Assembly (NCBI RefSeq): GCF_011090185.1 | Contig: NZ_JAAFGS010000004.1 | Span: 372,001 to 436,000, forward strand | Origin: Saccharibacillus alkalitolerans | GTDB taxonomy: Bacteria > Bacillota > Bacilli > Paenibacillales > Paenibacillaceae | DNA length: 64,000 nucleotides | Direction: 5' to 3' | In this document: one piece after another, positions 8,796 through 16,164 of the stretch | How the letters are laid out: every line of letters starts with the position of its first letter | How positions within the stretch are numbered: the first letter of the stretch is position 1 | Notes under the pieces: model-generated | Told to the model about the DNA's origin: nothing | What the model saw: the letters and a program-made list of their open reading frames with translations, nothing else | The model's database searches: none | Translations under genes and position numbers: made by a program

Positions 8796-8882
8796 CAAAA
8801 AGACGCGTCCCGTTCCGCGAAAGTTTGCCGGGCGATCCGCCGTGCAGCGCATCCCGCAAATTTCCGCGTACAGACGCGTCTT
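8796..8882 (-). terminator. Long hairpin terminator
   Basis: Outer stem aagacgcgtc (8800-8809) with gacgcgtctt (8873-8882), plus an inner imperfect stem around the cgcgaaagtttgc region, followed on the minus strand by a T run at 8796-8800. It ends the transcript of the 93-residue gene. Confidence 0.65.
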
Positions 8883-8913
8883 CCTGCAGCGGTTCCGTAC
8901 GAGCCTCCGGAGT

Positions 8914-9195
8914 CTAGTCCTCGTACCCCGCCAGTCCTTTGTCGATCAAATAAGCCATCTCGGCATCCAGCACGTTCTCGACTTGCAGTTCGTTCAGCTT
9001 AACGTCTTTGCGGCTCATCACGTAGTCGACCAGCTCGTCGCTGTCCAGTTCGATCGTGTCGCCGGGCTTTTTGGCCGCCGCTTCGATGAAGGCCTGCTCG
9101 TGCTTCAGCACCGTTTTGATGCCGGCCTCGTCCGCTCCCGTTTTATCGACGATATACGCGATCAGCTCGCGTTCGTTCACCTGTTGTTCGCTCAT
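8914..9195 (-). CDS. Small acidic protein with an internal two-fold repeat, unknown function
   Basis: A 93-residue acidic cytoplasmic protein that I do not recognise as a named family. Two halves repeat one pattern: residues 9-37 begin ELIAYIVDK and contain VLKHEQAFIE, while residues about 54-83 begin ELVDYVMSR and contain VLDAEMAYL. Each half looks like two amphipathic helices, so the protein may be an internally duplicated helical hairpin. There are no cysteines, no membrane segment and no signal peptide. An AAAGGA ribosome site precedes the ATG at 9195. It is monocistronic with its own long terminator. A regulatory or adaptor role is possible, but nothing in the sequence proves it. Confidence 0.65.
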   Translation of the reverse strand: MSEQQVNERELIAYIVDKTGADEAGIKTVLKHEQAFIEAAAKKPGDTIELDSDELVDYVMSRKDVKLNELQVENVLDAEMAYLIDKGLAGYED

Positions 9196-9300
9196 TCTCG
9201 TTCATCCTTTCGCAGATCGTCTCGCGGCGATTGCACGCGCTCCAATTGTAGCATAAGAAGCACGGCATGGCCCATCCGGGAATGACCTCGGACAAATAAA

Positions 9301-9339
9301 TAAAGGCCGCGGCTGCCGGATTTCCCGGCAGCCGCGGCC
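9301..9339 (-). terminator. Terminator of the 61-residue gene
   Basis: Perfect 15-bp stem (9305-9319 with 9325-9339) and a five-base loop, followed on the minus strand by a T-rich run (9295-9304). It lies downstream of the stop at 9394. Confidence 0.85.
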
Positions 9340-9393
9340 CGATCTGAGATCCGGTTCGCTTCGTGCATCTATATCGACAACGCGGGCAGCGGA

Positions 9394-9579
9394 TTAATGG
9401 TATTGAACCATCTTCATCCGCGCTTCTTCCTCGTAAGTAATCGGACTCCGCACTTCGGGCGTATGCAGGTGACGCGCTGCCGAGAACTCCAACTTCCGGT
9501 AATCCTCTTCTCCCCAAGCCACTTCCATCTGCCGCGTTCCGCTGATCCAACTTTTGAATTCTTTCAGTCCTGCCATCAT
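9394..9579 (-). CDS. Small hypothetical protein, 61 residues
   Basis: Unrecognised small protein, mixed charge and Met-rich at the start (MMAGLKEFKSWISGTRQMEV). I choose the ATG at 9579 because AAGGAGG lies nine bases upstream; the in-frame ATG at 9588 directly abuts that box and could not use it. It has no signal peptide or membrane helix. The Trp, Arg and Tyr residues and the tail EEEARMKMVQYH suggest a folded cytoplasmic mini-protein rather than a leader. A strong dedicated terminator follows, which supports it being a real transcription unit. Function cannot be assigned. Confidence 0.6.
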   Translation of the reverse strand: MMAGLKEFKSWISGTRQMEVAWGEEDYRKLEFSAARHLHTPEVRSPITYEEEARMKMVQYH

Positions 9580-9743
9580 GCTCCCCATCCTCCTTGGATG
9601 ATGAAAATCAACGTCTTCATCGACGTCTTCATGTGAATTTGATTACGCTTTCATTATAACTCGCGATGTAAGGAATGGATAGAGGCGTCCACACTGAAAA
9701 CACAGCTTTTACGGTGAACATTATGTGTCAAAAGGAGGTTTGT

Positions 9744-9794
9744 ATGAAGGAAGAAGAAACATGTCCGCTTTTGAAGGACATACCTTATTTTTGA
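9744..9794 (+). CDS. Possible 16-residue micropeptide
   Basis: ATG at 9744 lies six bases after AAAGGAGG (9731-9738), the best ribosome site one could ask for, and the frame runs MKEEETCPLLKDIPYF to a TGA at 9792. No other gene uses this ribosome site. It might be a small regulatory or quorum-type peptide, a leader, or the start of a lost gene. No matching transporter, protease or receptor gene is adjacent. Low confidence because of its length. Confidence 0.3.
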   Translation: MKEEETCPLLKDIPYF

Positions 9795-9837
9795 ACTTTC
9801 AGCCTTCACGCTCCTCTCGAAGACGCTCCGCCGTTCA

Positions 9838-9882
9838 CAAAAAAACGGCTGCCGGCCCCCAAGGGACACGGACAGCCGTTTT
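9838..9882 (-). terminator. Terminator of the sugar uptake operon
   Basis: Ten-bp stem aaaacggctg (9842-9851) with cagccgtttt (9873-9882), followed on the minus strand by further T. It lies just after the GH2 stop at 9893. Confidence 0.8.
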
Positions 9883-9892
9883 CACGAAATGC

Positions 9893-11734
9893 CTATTCGC
9901 TTTCTTGCCGTTCGCCCCGCACCACCGCCCGGATCTCCTCCGTCGGCACCTTCGGCACGCGGTCGTACGTCACCAATCCGTTGATCTCCTGCTCCACGTC
10001 GGTCAACTGCGTGTAGCAGAAGCCCTGCACGACGCCGGAGAGGGTCAGCGGACGAATGACGGCGCCCAGCCGGGCCAGGAAGTCTTCGTCGTTCTCCGCG
10101 CCGGAGTAGCCCCAGCCTTCCCACTCGCTTTTCTTGTAGGCGATGCCGCCGAACTCGGTGACGAGAATCGGCTGCCCTTCGTAGCGGCTGCCGCCGACGA
10201 AGATGCGCCGGTTGGCCGGCATGGCCTGCGTCGCTTTTTCCGCCGAGACATACCGCTCGCTCAGCACTTCCTCGCGCCATTCGTAATCGTGAATCGCCAC
10301 GATATCCGTCTTCATCATTTCCCAGCCGTCGTTATAAATGACCGGGCGCGACTCGTCGAGCGATTTCGTCAGATGGTACAGCGTCAGGCCGTGTTCCTGC
10401 TGCCTGCGGTCGATCTGCACGTTCGGGATGCCCCAGCTCTCGTTCATCGGCACCCAGACGACGATGCACGGATGATTGTAATCGCGGTCGAGCGCTTCCT
10501 GCCATTCGCGGGTGAAGCTGCGGACGTATTCCTCCGAATACGCGTAGGCGTTCGCCGCTTCGCCCCAGACGAGCAGCCCCATTTTGTCGCACCAGTACAG
10601 GAAGCGCGGGTCCTCCATCTTCTGGTGCTTGCGCACGCCGTCGAAGCCCATTTCCTTGGTCAGCCGGATATCGCGCGCATAATCTTCGTCCGTCGGAGCG
10701 GTCAGCACGCCGTCCGGGAAATAACCCTGATCGAGCACCAGACGCATAAAGTACGGACGGTTGTTCAGGCTGAACCGGCCGTTCTCGATCGAGACTTTGC
10801 GCATGCCGAAGTAGCTGCCGACCTTATCGAGCGTCCGATCGCCGCGGATCAGCTCGATTTCGACGTCGTACAGATTCGGCTTCTCCGGCGTCCACCAGCG
10901 TCCGAGACCGTGATCGTTGAAGTCGTTCAGTCCGATCGCCCTCGATTCCTCGGCGTGCAGCACCGGGAAGCGCTCCTCCGCGACCGGCTGCCCCTCGAAC
11001 GATACGCGGATGACGGCGGTGATCGGACCGTCCCCCGCCCGGCTTCCCGCGTCCGCGGCCGCCCGCGAGAAGAACATCCTCATCCGAATCTCGCCGCGAT
11101 CGATATCGGGCGTAAACTTCACCTTTTCCAGATGCGCCTCATGCACCGGCTCCAGCCAGACGGTCTGCCAGATCCCCGTCGTGCGCGTATAGAAAATGCT
11201 CTCGGACCCTTCCTTCCAGAACTGCTTGCCCCGGGGCAGCGTCACGTCGCGGCTGAAGTCTTCGGCCCGCACGACGACAACGTTCTCCCCGTCGGCGTTC
11301 AGCAGGTCGGTCACGTCCGCATGAAAAGGCGTATGGCCTCCTTCGTGCGAAGCCGCCCATCGGCCGTTCACCCAGACCGTCGATCGGTAATCGCAGGCTC
11401 CGATATGCAAAAGAATCCGTCTGCCCGCCCATTCGGACGGGGAATCGAAGCGGCGGCGGTACCAGACCAGATCGTGGAAGCCGGGATCGCCGATGCCGCT
11501 GAGCTTGCTCTGGAACGCGAACGGCACGCGGATGACGCGGTCGAAACCGGCTCCGTCCGGCTCGTACCAGCGCTCGCGGTCCCCGCGGCGCTCGTCGTCG
11601 AACGCGAATTCCCATTCGCCGTTCAGGTTCGACCATTCGGCGCGCTGCAGCTGCGGCCGCGGATACTCGGGACGGGGCAGCGCCTGAGCGCCGTTTTGCG
11701 ATTGCCGAAGCGAAGATTGGTTGGAATTAGACAT
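9893..11734 (-). CDS. Glycoside hydrolase family 2 enzyme (beta-galactosidase/glucuronidase superfamily)
   Basis: Intracellular exo-glycosidase, 613 residues, last gene of the sugar uptake operon. The start is ATG 11734, seven bases after AAGGAGGG; an upstream in-frame TTG has no site. Layout: jelly-roll sugar-binding domain (about 30-205), immunoglobulin-like domain (about 205-325) and TIM barrel (about 325-613). The acid/base Glu432 is in WVPMNESWG and the nucleophile Glu527 in LVTEFGG, both intact. There is no signal peptide, so it should act on oligosaccharides brought in by the adjacent ABC importer. The exact sugar (galactoside, arabinoside or glucuronide) cannot be read from motifs; the neighbouring GH43 suggests arabinose- or galactose-containing side chains. 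Confidence 0.85.
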   Translation of the reverse strand: MSNSNQSSLRQSQNGAQALPRPEYPRPQLQRAEWSNLNGEWEFAFDDERRGDRERWYEPDGAGFDRVIRVPFAFQSKLSGIGDPGFHDLVWYRRRFDSPSEWAGRRILLHIGACDYRSTVWVNGRWAASHEGGHTPFHADVTDLLNADGENVVVVRAEDFSRDVTLPRGKQFWKEGSESIFYTRTTGIWQTVWLEPVHEAHLEKVKFTPDIDRGEIRMRMFFSRAAADAGSRAGDGPITAVIRVSFEGQPVAEERFPVLHAEESRAIGLNDFNDHGLGRWWTPEKPNLYDVEIELIRGDRTLDKVGSYFGMRKVSIENGRFSLNNRPYFMRLVLDQGYFPDGVLTAPTDEDYARDIRLTKEMGFDGVRKHQKMEDPRFLYWCDKMGLLVWGEAANAYAYSEEYVRSFTREWQEALDRDYNHPCIVVWVPMNESWGIPNVQIDRRQQEHGLTLYHLTKSLDESRPVIYNDGWEMMKTDIVAIHDYEWREEVLSERYVSAEKATQAMPANRRIFVGGSRYEGQPILVTEFGGIAYKKSEWEGWGYSGAENDEDFLARLGAVIRPLTLSGVVQGFCYTQLTDVEQEINGLVTYDRVPKVPTEEIRAVVRGERQESE

Positions 11735-11828
11735 AAGCCCTCCTTGAACGTTCAACCGGCCCGAACGACGCGCAGAAGACGCTTCGTTTCGCCGTGTTGT
11801 TTTTTTTCGCGGCAGTCAAGCCTTCTTC

Positions 11829-12641
11829 TTACATTTCTTTGCCGCCGGTAAACGCGATGCCTTTGATGATCTGCTTCTGGAAAATGAGGAACACGATCAG
11901 CACCGGAATGGCGGCGAGCGCGTTCGCGGTCATCGGCAGGGCGTACTCCTGGTTGTACGAGCTTTGGAACATCGGCAGGCCGAGCGTGATCGTCATGTAC
12001 GCCTTGTCCGAGATGGAGATCAGCGGCCAGACGTAGTCGTTCCACGCGCCGATGAAAGTGAAGATCCCGAGCGCGGCCAGCGCCGGACGAGACAGCGGCA
12101 GAAAGATGCGGTACCAGATCTTGAAAAAGCCGGCTCCGTCCATGCGCGCCGCTTCCTCCAGATCTTTCGGCAGTCCGTCGAAGAACTGCTTCAGGATGAA
12201 AATGCCCATCGGGCCGGCGATCGCCGGCAGAATCAGCGAGGTGCGCGTGCCCAGCAGGCCGACGTCGCGCATCAGCAGGTACAGCGGAATGAGCGTCGCT
12301 TCGCCCGGAATCATCATCGCCGACAGGAACAGGACGAACAGCACTTTGCTGCCGGGAAAGCGGATGCGGGAAAACGAATACGCCGCCATCGACGCCAGCA
12401 GCAGCACCAGCGCCGTCGTAATCAACGATACCATTAAGCTGTTTCCCATCCAACCGAAGATCGGCGCCCGGTTCAGCACGGTCATATAGTTGTCGAGCGA
12501 CAGGTTGAAGCCGCCGGAGAACAGGCTGCCCCTTTCGGGCGTCAGCGAGAGCGCCAGCATCCAAACGATCGGGATCAGGAACATGACGGCAAACAGGACG
12601 GCCGCGATGCGGACGACGTACGGATAAATGCGATCGAGCAT
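11829..12641 (-). CDS. Carbohydrate ABC transporter permease, MalG type
   Basis: Second permease of a CUT1-class sugar importer, 270 residues. N-terminal helix at about 10-30, then the periplasmic segment typical of MalG/LacG proteins (LTPERGSLFSGGFNLSLDNY) and five further helices. The EAA coupling loop is DGLPKDLEEAARMDGAGFFKIW at about 158-179. It follows the MalF-type gene by 17 bases. No dedicated ATPase gene is present in the operon, which is usual for Bacillales CUT1 importers that share a global MsmX-type ATPase. Confidence 0.88.
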   Translation of the reverse strand: MLDRIYPYVVRIAAVLFAVMFLIPIVWMLALSLTPERGSLFSGGFNLSLDNYMTVLNRAPIFGWMGNSLMVSLITTALVLLLASMAAYSFSRIRFPGSKVLFVLFLSAMMIPGEATLIPLYLLMRDVGLLGTRTSLILPAIAGPMGIFILKQFFDGLPKDLEEAARMDGAGFFKIWYRIFLPLSRPALAALGIFTFIGAWNDYVWPLISISDKAYMTITLGLPMFQSSYNQEYALPMTANALAAIPVLIVFLIFQKQIIKGIAFTGGKEM

Positions 12642-12658
12642 GTGGACTCCTCCTTATT

Positions 12659-13594
12659 CTATTCTCCGAATCTGCGCAGCAGCAGCGTCTGCAGCAGCGA
12701 AATGATCAGAATGACCAGCATGAGCACGAACGCGATCGCCGAAGCGTAGCCCATCTGGAACGTCTGGAAGCCGTTTTCGTAGATCGAAAACACCACCGTC
12801 TTGGTGGCTCCCGCGGGACCGCCTCCGGTGATCAGCTTGGACTGACCGAAAATTTTGAACGACGCGATCGTCTGCAGCACGACGACCAGCACGGTTACGC
12901 GCGACAGCGAAGGGAACGTAATGTAGCGGAACGTCTGCCAGCGGCTCGCCCCTTCCAGCCCCGCCGCCTCGTAGAACGATTCCGGAATATCCTGCAGGCC
13001 CGCGAGGAACAGCACGAACACGAAGCCGATCGTCCACCATACCGTCGCCATGATGATCGAGACCCAGGCCAGCGTCGAATCGGACAGCCAGAAAATCTCG
13101 CTGTCGATCAATCCGATGCCGCGCAGGATTTGGTTGAACAGTCCCGTATACGGCTGAAGAAAAATGACCCAGATGCTAGAAATGACGGATACGGACAGCA
13201 CATACGGCATGAAGAACGAAATCCGCAGAAAAGCCTGGCCTTTGCGGATGCCGTTGACGAGTACCGCCAGCAGGAGGCCGAAGCCGGTGATCAGCGGCAC
13301 GCTGACGACGGTGAACAGTACCGTATGCAGCAGGTTGGCGCGGAATTCTTCGTCCTGCATCAGATTGCCGTAGTTTTCCAGGCCGACGAACGTTTTGTCG
13401 CCGAGCAGCGACCAATCGTAGAAGCTGACGCCGAACCCGTACAGGATCGGGATCAGCGAGAACAGCAGGAAAAAGATCGTGTACGGCAGAACCATCATGA
13501 CACCGGTAATCCAACCCTGTCGGCGCAGCGAACTTCTCGGCGCGCGGGCGCGAGCGCCCGTACTGCCGCCTTCGCTCAATGTCTTGGAAGCCAT
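12659..13594 (-). CDS. Carbohydrate ABC transporter permease, MalF type
   Basis: First permease of the CUT1-class importer, 311 residues from the ATG at 13594, eleven bases after AAAGGAG; a GTG four codons upstream overlaps that site and is not used in my reading. A basic N-terminus (RRQGWITG) precedes the first helix, and the long loop after it has the LPYTIFFLLFSLIPILYG and FVGLENYGNL pattern of MalF/LacF permeases. The EAA loop is DIPESFYEAAGLEGASRWQTF. It is separated from the binding-protein gene by 262 bases carrying an internal hairpin, so SBP and permease levels may be set differently. Confidence 0.88.
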   Translation of the reverse strand: MASKTLSEGGSTGARARAPRSSLRRQGWITGVMMVLPYTIFFLLFSLIPILYGFGVSFYDWSLLGDKTFVGLENYGNLMQDEEFRANLLHTVLFTVVSVPLITGFGLLLAVLVNGIRKGQAFLRISFFMPYVLSVSVISSIWVIFLQPYTGLFNQILRGIGLIDSEIFWLSDSTLAWVSIIMATVWWTIGFVFVLFLAGLQDIPESFYEAAGLEGASRWQTFRYITFPSLSRVTVLVVVLQTIASFKIFGQSKLITGGGPAGATKTVVFSIYENGFQTFQMGYASAIAFVLMLVILIISLLQTLLLRRFGE

Positions 13595-13795
13595 GGTTAC
13601 GGCCACTCCTTTCGAATTCGGAATATGGAACGGGAACTCGGAAAACGAATCGCGGAAACCGCGAACCGGGGCAGCGGAAGTCGCGCGGAGCCCGGAAGGA
13701 AGCGGCCGCCGAGCCGAATGCCGCAGCCCCCTGAGCGAGACGGGCGACGTACGAAAGCGGCGCCGGTAAAGAAAGCCGCGGGCGTTCCCGCGATG

Positions 13796-13836
13796 AAAAA
13801 GAAAGCGGACGGCGTCAGGACCGACCCGTCCGCTTC
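13796..13836 (-). terminator. Internal (attenuating) hairpin between binding protein and permeases
   Basis: Ten-bp stem aagcggacgg (13803-13812) with ccgtccgctt (13826-13835), followed on the minus strand by CTTTTTC. Placed between the first and second genes of one operon, it probably allows partial read-through, giving more binding protein than permease. It is not proven that transcription continues past it. Confidence 0.65.
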
Positions 13837-13856
13837 CCTCTTTTTCCGCCGCCGGC

Positions 13857-15179
13857 TCAGTTGCCCGACGTCTTGTCGATGACCGCGTCGGCCTTTTCGA
13901 GCGTCGTTTTCGGATCCTGCTTGCCGGCCATCATCTTTTCGAATTCTTTGATGATGTTATCGTTGATCTGGCCCTGCTTCTCGTGCCGCGGCCAGTATTT
14001 GACGAAGTCCGCCGACTGCGCGTAATCGCTGCGGTACGGCATGTCTTTGAACGCCTGCGATTCCAGCACTCGGGTTACGCTCGGGATATGGCCCGCTTTG
14101 GCCCACATTTCGCCGTTGTCCGCCAGCCATTTCGCGAACGTGAGCGCCGCTTTTTGCTTGGCCGGGTCTTCCGTTCCGTGCTTCGGCAGCGCCAAGGTAT
14201 GCGAGTCGCCCCAGGTTGCCGGCTGGTCGTAGATTTGCGGCATCGGCACGACGCCGAAATCGAGGCCTTCGATGCTTTCGAACGAGCCTGTGCTCCATAC
14301 GCCGGTAATCAGCACGGCAGCCCGCTTGTCCTGGAACAGCTTGACCGCGTCGTTGATCTTAGGCGGAATCAGGCCCGACGTGTAGAGGCTGTTCACGTAC
14401 TCCAGCGCTTCCAGCGCCTGCGGGTTGTTCAGCTCGGCTTTGCCTTCGGCGTCATAGAACTTGCCTCCGTCCGTGAGCTGATTGTAGAAGCCCCAGAACA
14501 TCCAGTAAGAATCGATTCGCACGTCCGGCTGAGCGAGCGGCGCCACGTCGGCCGGAACGGCGTCCTTGATCTTGGTCAGGAACTCCGTAAAGCCCTCCGG
14601 CGATTGGTCGTAGACCGGTTTGCCGTCTTCGCCGAGCACGCCGGCTTTCTCCAGGTATTCCTTGTTGTAATACATGACCATGGCGTGCGTATCGAGCGGA
14701 ATCGAATAGTGCTTGTCTTCGTAGACGGTCGATTCCAAAATGGTCGGGTTGAATTCGCCCCAATCGAGCTGGGTTTCCGCGGCCAGATCGTCGAGCGGCG
14801 TTACGAACCCCGACGGCACGAACTGCGGCATCCGAGACGAGTGCAGAACCATAAGGTCCGGCGCTTGATCCGAAGCGATCGCCGTCTGCAGCTTGGTATA
14901 ATAATCGCCTGCGGCATTCGCGAGCTGTTCCACGTGAATCTCTTCGTTTTCCGAATTGAACTTCTCGATCATCTGCGTCATGAACTCGCCGTCGCCGCCG
15001 CTGAACGGCGTCCAGTACGAAATGCTTGTCTTGCCGGCAGGCGCTTCGCCGCCTTCGCCGGTGCTGCCCGTCGTGCCCGTATCCGTCGCCGTGCCCGGAC
15101 CGCCCGCGGCGCAGGCGCTCAGCAGCAGCATGAGCGTCATGGCCATCGCGCCCATTTTGAACGTGCGTCTTTTTCTCAT
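13857..15179 (-). CDS. Extracellular sugar-binding lipoprotein of the CUT1 importer
   Basis: Solute-binding lipoprotein, 440 residues. Start ATG 15179 with GGGGAGG eight bases upstream. The signal peptide ends in the lipobox LLSAC with Cys23, followed by a Gly/Thr-rich linker and the mature domain beginning ISYWTPFSGGDGEFM. It captures oligosaccharide outside the cell for the two permeases. The C-terminal lobe shares long blocks with the product of 19649-20971, including FGVVPMPQIYDQPATWGD, HTLALP and AGHIPS, so the two are paralogues. A cre-like site lies about 100 bases upstream, consistent with carbon catabolite control, and the adjacent YesN-type regulator is the likely activator. Confidence 0.88.
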   Translation of the reverse strand: MRKRRTFKMGAMAMTLMLLLSACAAGGPGTATDTGTTGSTGEGGEAPAGKTSISYWTPFSGGDGEFMTQMIEKFNSENEEIHVEQLANAAGDYYTKLQTAIASDQAPDLMVLHSSRMPQFVPSGFVTPLDDLAAETQLDWGEFNPTILESTVYEDKHYSIPLDTHAMVMYYNKEYLEKAGVLGEDGKPVYDQSPEGFTEFLTKIKDAVPADVAPLAQPDVRIDSYWMFWGFYNQLTDGGKFYDAEGKAELNNPQALEALEYVNSLYTSGLIPPKINDAVKLFQDKRAAVLITGVWSTGSFESIEGLDFGVVPMPQIYDQPATWGDSHTLALPKHGTEDPAKQKAALTFAKWLADNGEMWAKAGHIPSVTRVLESQAFKDMPYRSDYAQSADFVKYWPRHEKQGQINDNIIKEFEKMMAGKQDPKTTLEKADAVIDKTSGN

Positions 15180-15280
15180 TTCTCTGGCCTCCCCTGAATG
15201 TTGTGGAATCGGCCGGACAGAATCCGAAGCGGCGGGCGCGCTGTCCCCACCGATCGGCATGCCGTCCGTATCCGTCGTTT

Positions 15281-15294
15281 TGTTTGCGCTTACA
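15281..15294 (-). promoter_or_regulatory. Candidate CcpA (cre) site upstream of the uptake operon
   Basis: Minus-strand TGTAAGCGCAAACA matches the cre consensus TGWAARCGYTWNCW at 13 of 14 positions. It lies about 100 bases before the start of the sugar-binding protein gene. Repression by CcpA when glucose is present is the inference. Confidence 0.6.
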
Positions 15295-15700
15295 TGAATA
15301 TCATAAAGCGGGGGAGGGGTTTATTGAATGACGCTTCTTTAGGCGGAGTGGACATATCTTTAGAATTTACCCACATGCTTACTTAAGCGCGGAAAAGGAG
15401 TGCAAGAGGCGTCTATGTTAATTCGAAGGTTAATCGAGTCGGCATGGCGGCATGCGGCGGCAGCGGAAAAAGGTCGGGAAAAGGCTGGAAGGTTCCGGCC
15501 GTTTCCCGGCTTTCGGACTGCCGGGCCGACGAGAAACCCGGCTCGCCGAACGGGGAGCCGGCTTATTGAACGAAAGGCCGGGTTCGGGGTGTCCGTCTGC
15601 CCGAAGATTCTCCCGCCCTCTATTCGTCATGGAAAAAGACGATGAGGGATAAAGGGAAAAGGCGTTCGAGTAAGCGGAGGGGGTTGCGGGCGATTTTTGT

Positions 15701-15989
15701 TAAATAGCTGCGTAGGAGCAGTTATTTGCGCAGATATTGCTCGGTTTCTCGAAATAACTGCGCCAGAGCAGCTATTTGCACAGATATTGCTCGGTTCTTA
15801 AGAATAACTGCACCAGAGCAGCTATTTGCGCAGATATTGCTCGATTTCTCGAAATAACTGCGCCAGAGCAGCTATTTTACGAAAAAAGGCGGAAAAAGGC
15901 GGCTCAAACTTCAAATAGCTGCTCCCATGCAGTTATTTTCTTAAAAAGAGCACTTTGAAGCCGAATAAGTGCTCATACGCAGTTATTTG
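15701..15989. repeat. Tandem 50-bp repeats carrying a palindrome
   Basis: Four units start at 15704, 15754, 15804 and 15854, exactly 50 bases apart; the fourth is cut short after its palindrome. Each begins with an inverted repeat of the form AAATARCTGC, about six bases, GCAGYTATTT, and continues with cagatattgctcg. Two further diverged palindromes without the spacer part are at about 15912-15939 and 15964-15989. The first copy is in the opposite palindrome phase to the next three. Spacers are repeated too, so this is not a CRISPR. Confidence 0.9.
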
Positions 15990-16042
15990 GGAAGACTGCG
16001 ACACGGCACGCTGTCCCCGCGAGAATAAACGCCGTTTTGCCT

Positions 16043-16160
16043 ATCGATCGGTCAGGAGGGCGATCGGTCAGGCGATCGGTCAGGCGATCGGTCAGACGAC
16101 CAGTTGGGCTATCGGCCAGACAATCAGTCAGTCAAGCGATCAGCCAGGCGATCAATCAGA
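16043..16160. repeat. Degenerate 12-bp minisatellite
   Basis: About nine units related to cgatcggtcagg follow one another, nearly perfect at 16060-16095 and increasingly diverged up to 16160. The array ends five bases before the stop codon of the regulator gene at 16165, so it forms the 3' untranslated region of that transcript. Confidence 0.85.
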
Positions 16161-16164
16161 CGGA

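Larger units (their letters stand above)
9580..9892. other. Intergenic stretch with a possible micro-ORF and a terminator
   Basis: About 310 bases between the small gene and the GH2 gene. It contains an A/T-rich stretch with TATAAC at 9655, a 16-codon plus-strand frame with an excellent ribosome site (9744-9794) and the GH2 terminator (9842-9882). Longer minus-strand frames here have no ribosome site and low-complexity, Cys/Phe-rich translations, so I do not call them. Confidence 0.6.
15180..16164. other. Long intergenic region with cre site and two kinds of tandem repeats
   Basis: About 985 bases between the YesN-type regulator gene (ending 16165) and the uptake operon (starting 15179). It holds a cre-like site (15281-15294), GC-rich sequence without a convincing gene (15400-15690), a tandem array of 50-bp units with palindromes (15701-15990) and a 12-bp degenerate minisatellite (about 16043-16160). 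The operon promoter should lie near 15200-15360, but I cannot fix its -35 and -10 boxes. Open frames on the plus strand through the repeats and into 16165-17655 are antisense to the regulator and are not called. Confidence 0.7.

Noticed and set aside
9654-9869. 71-codon minus-strand frame
   Set aside because: No ribosome site, Cys/Phe-rich random-looking product, and it overlaps the GH2 terminator.
15701-15989. CRISPR array
   Set aside because: Regular spacing and palindromes, but the spacers are copies of each other and no cas genes are near.
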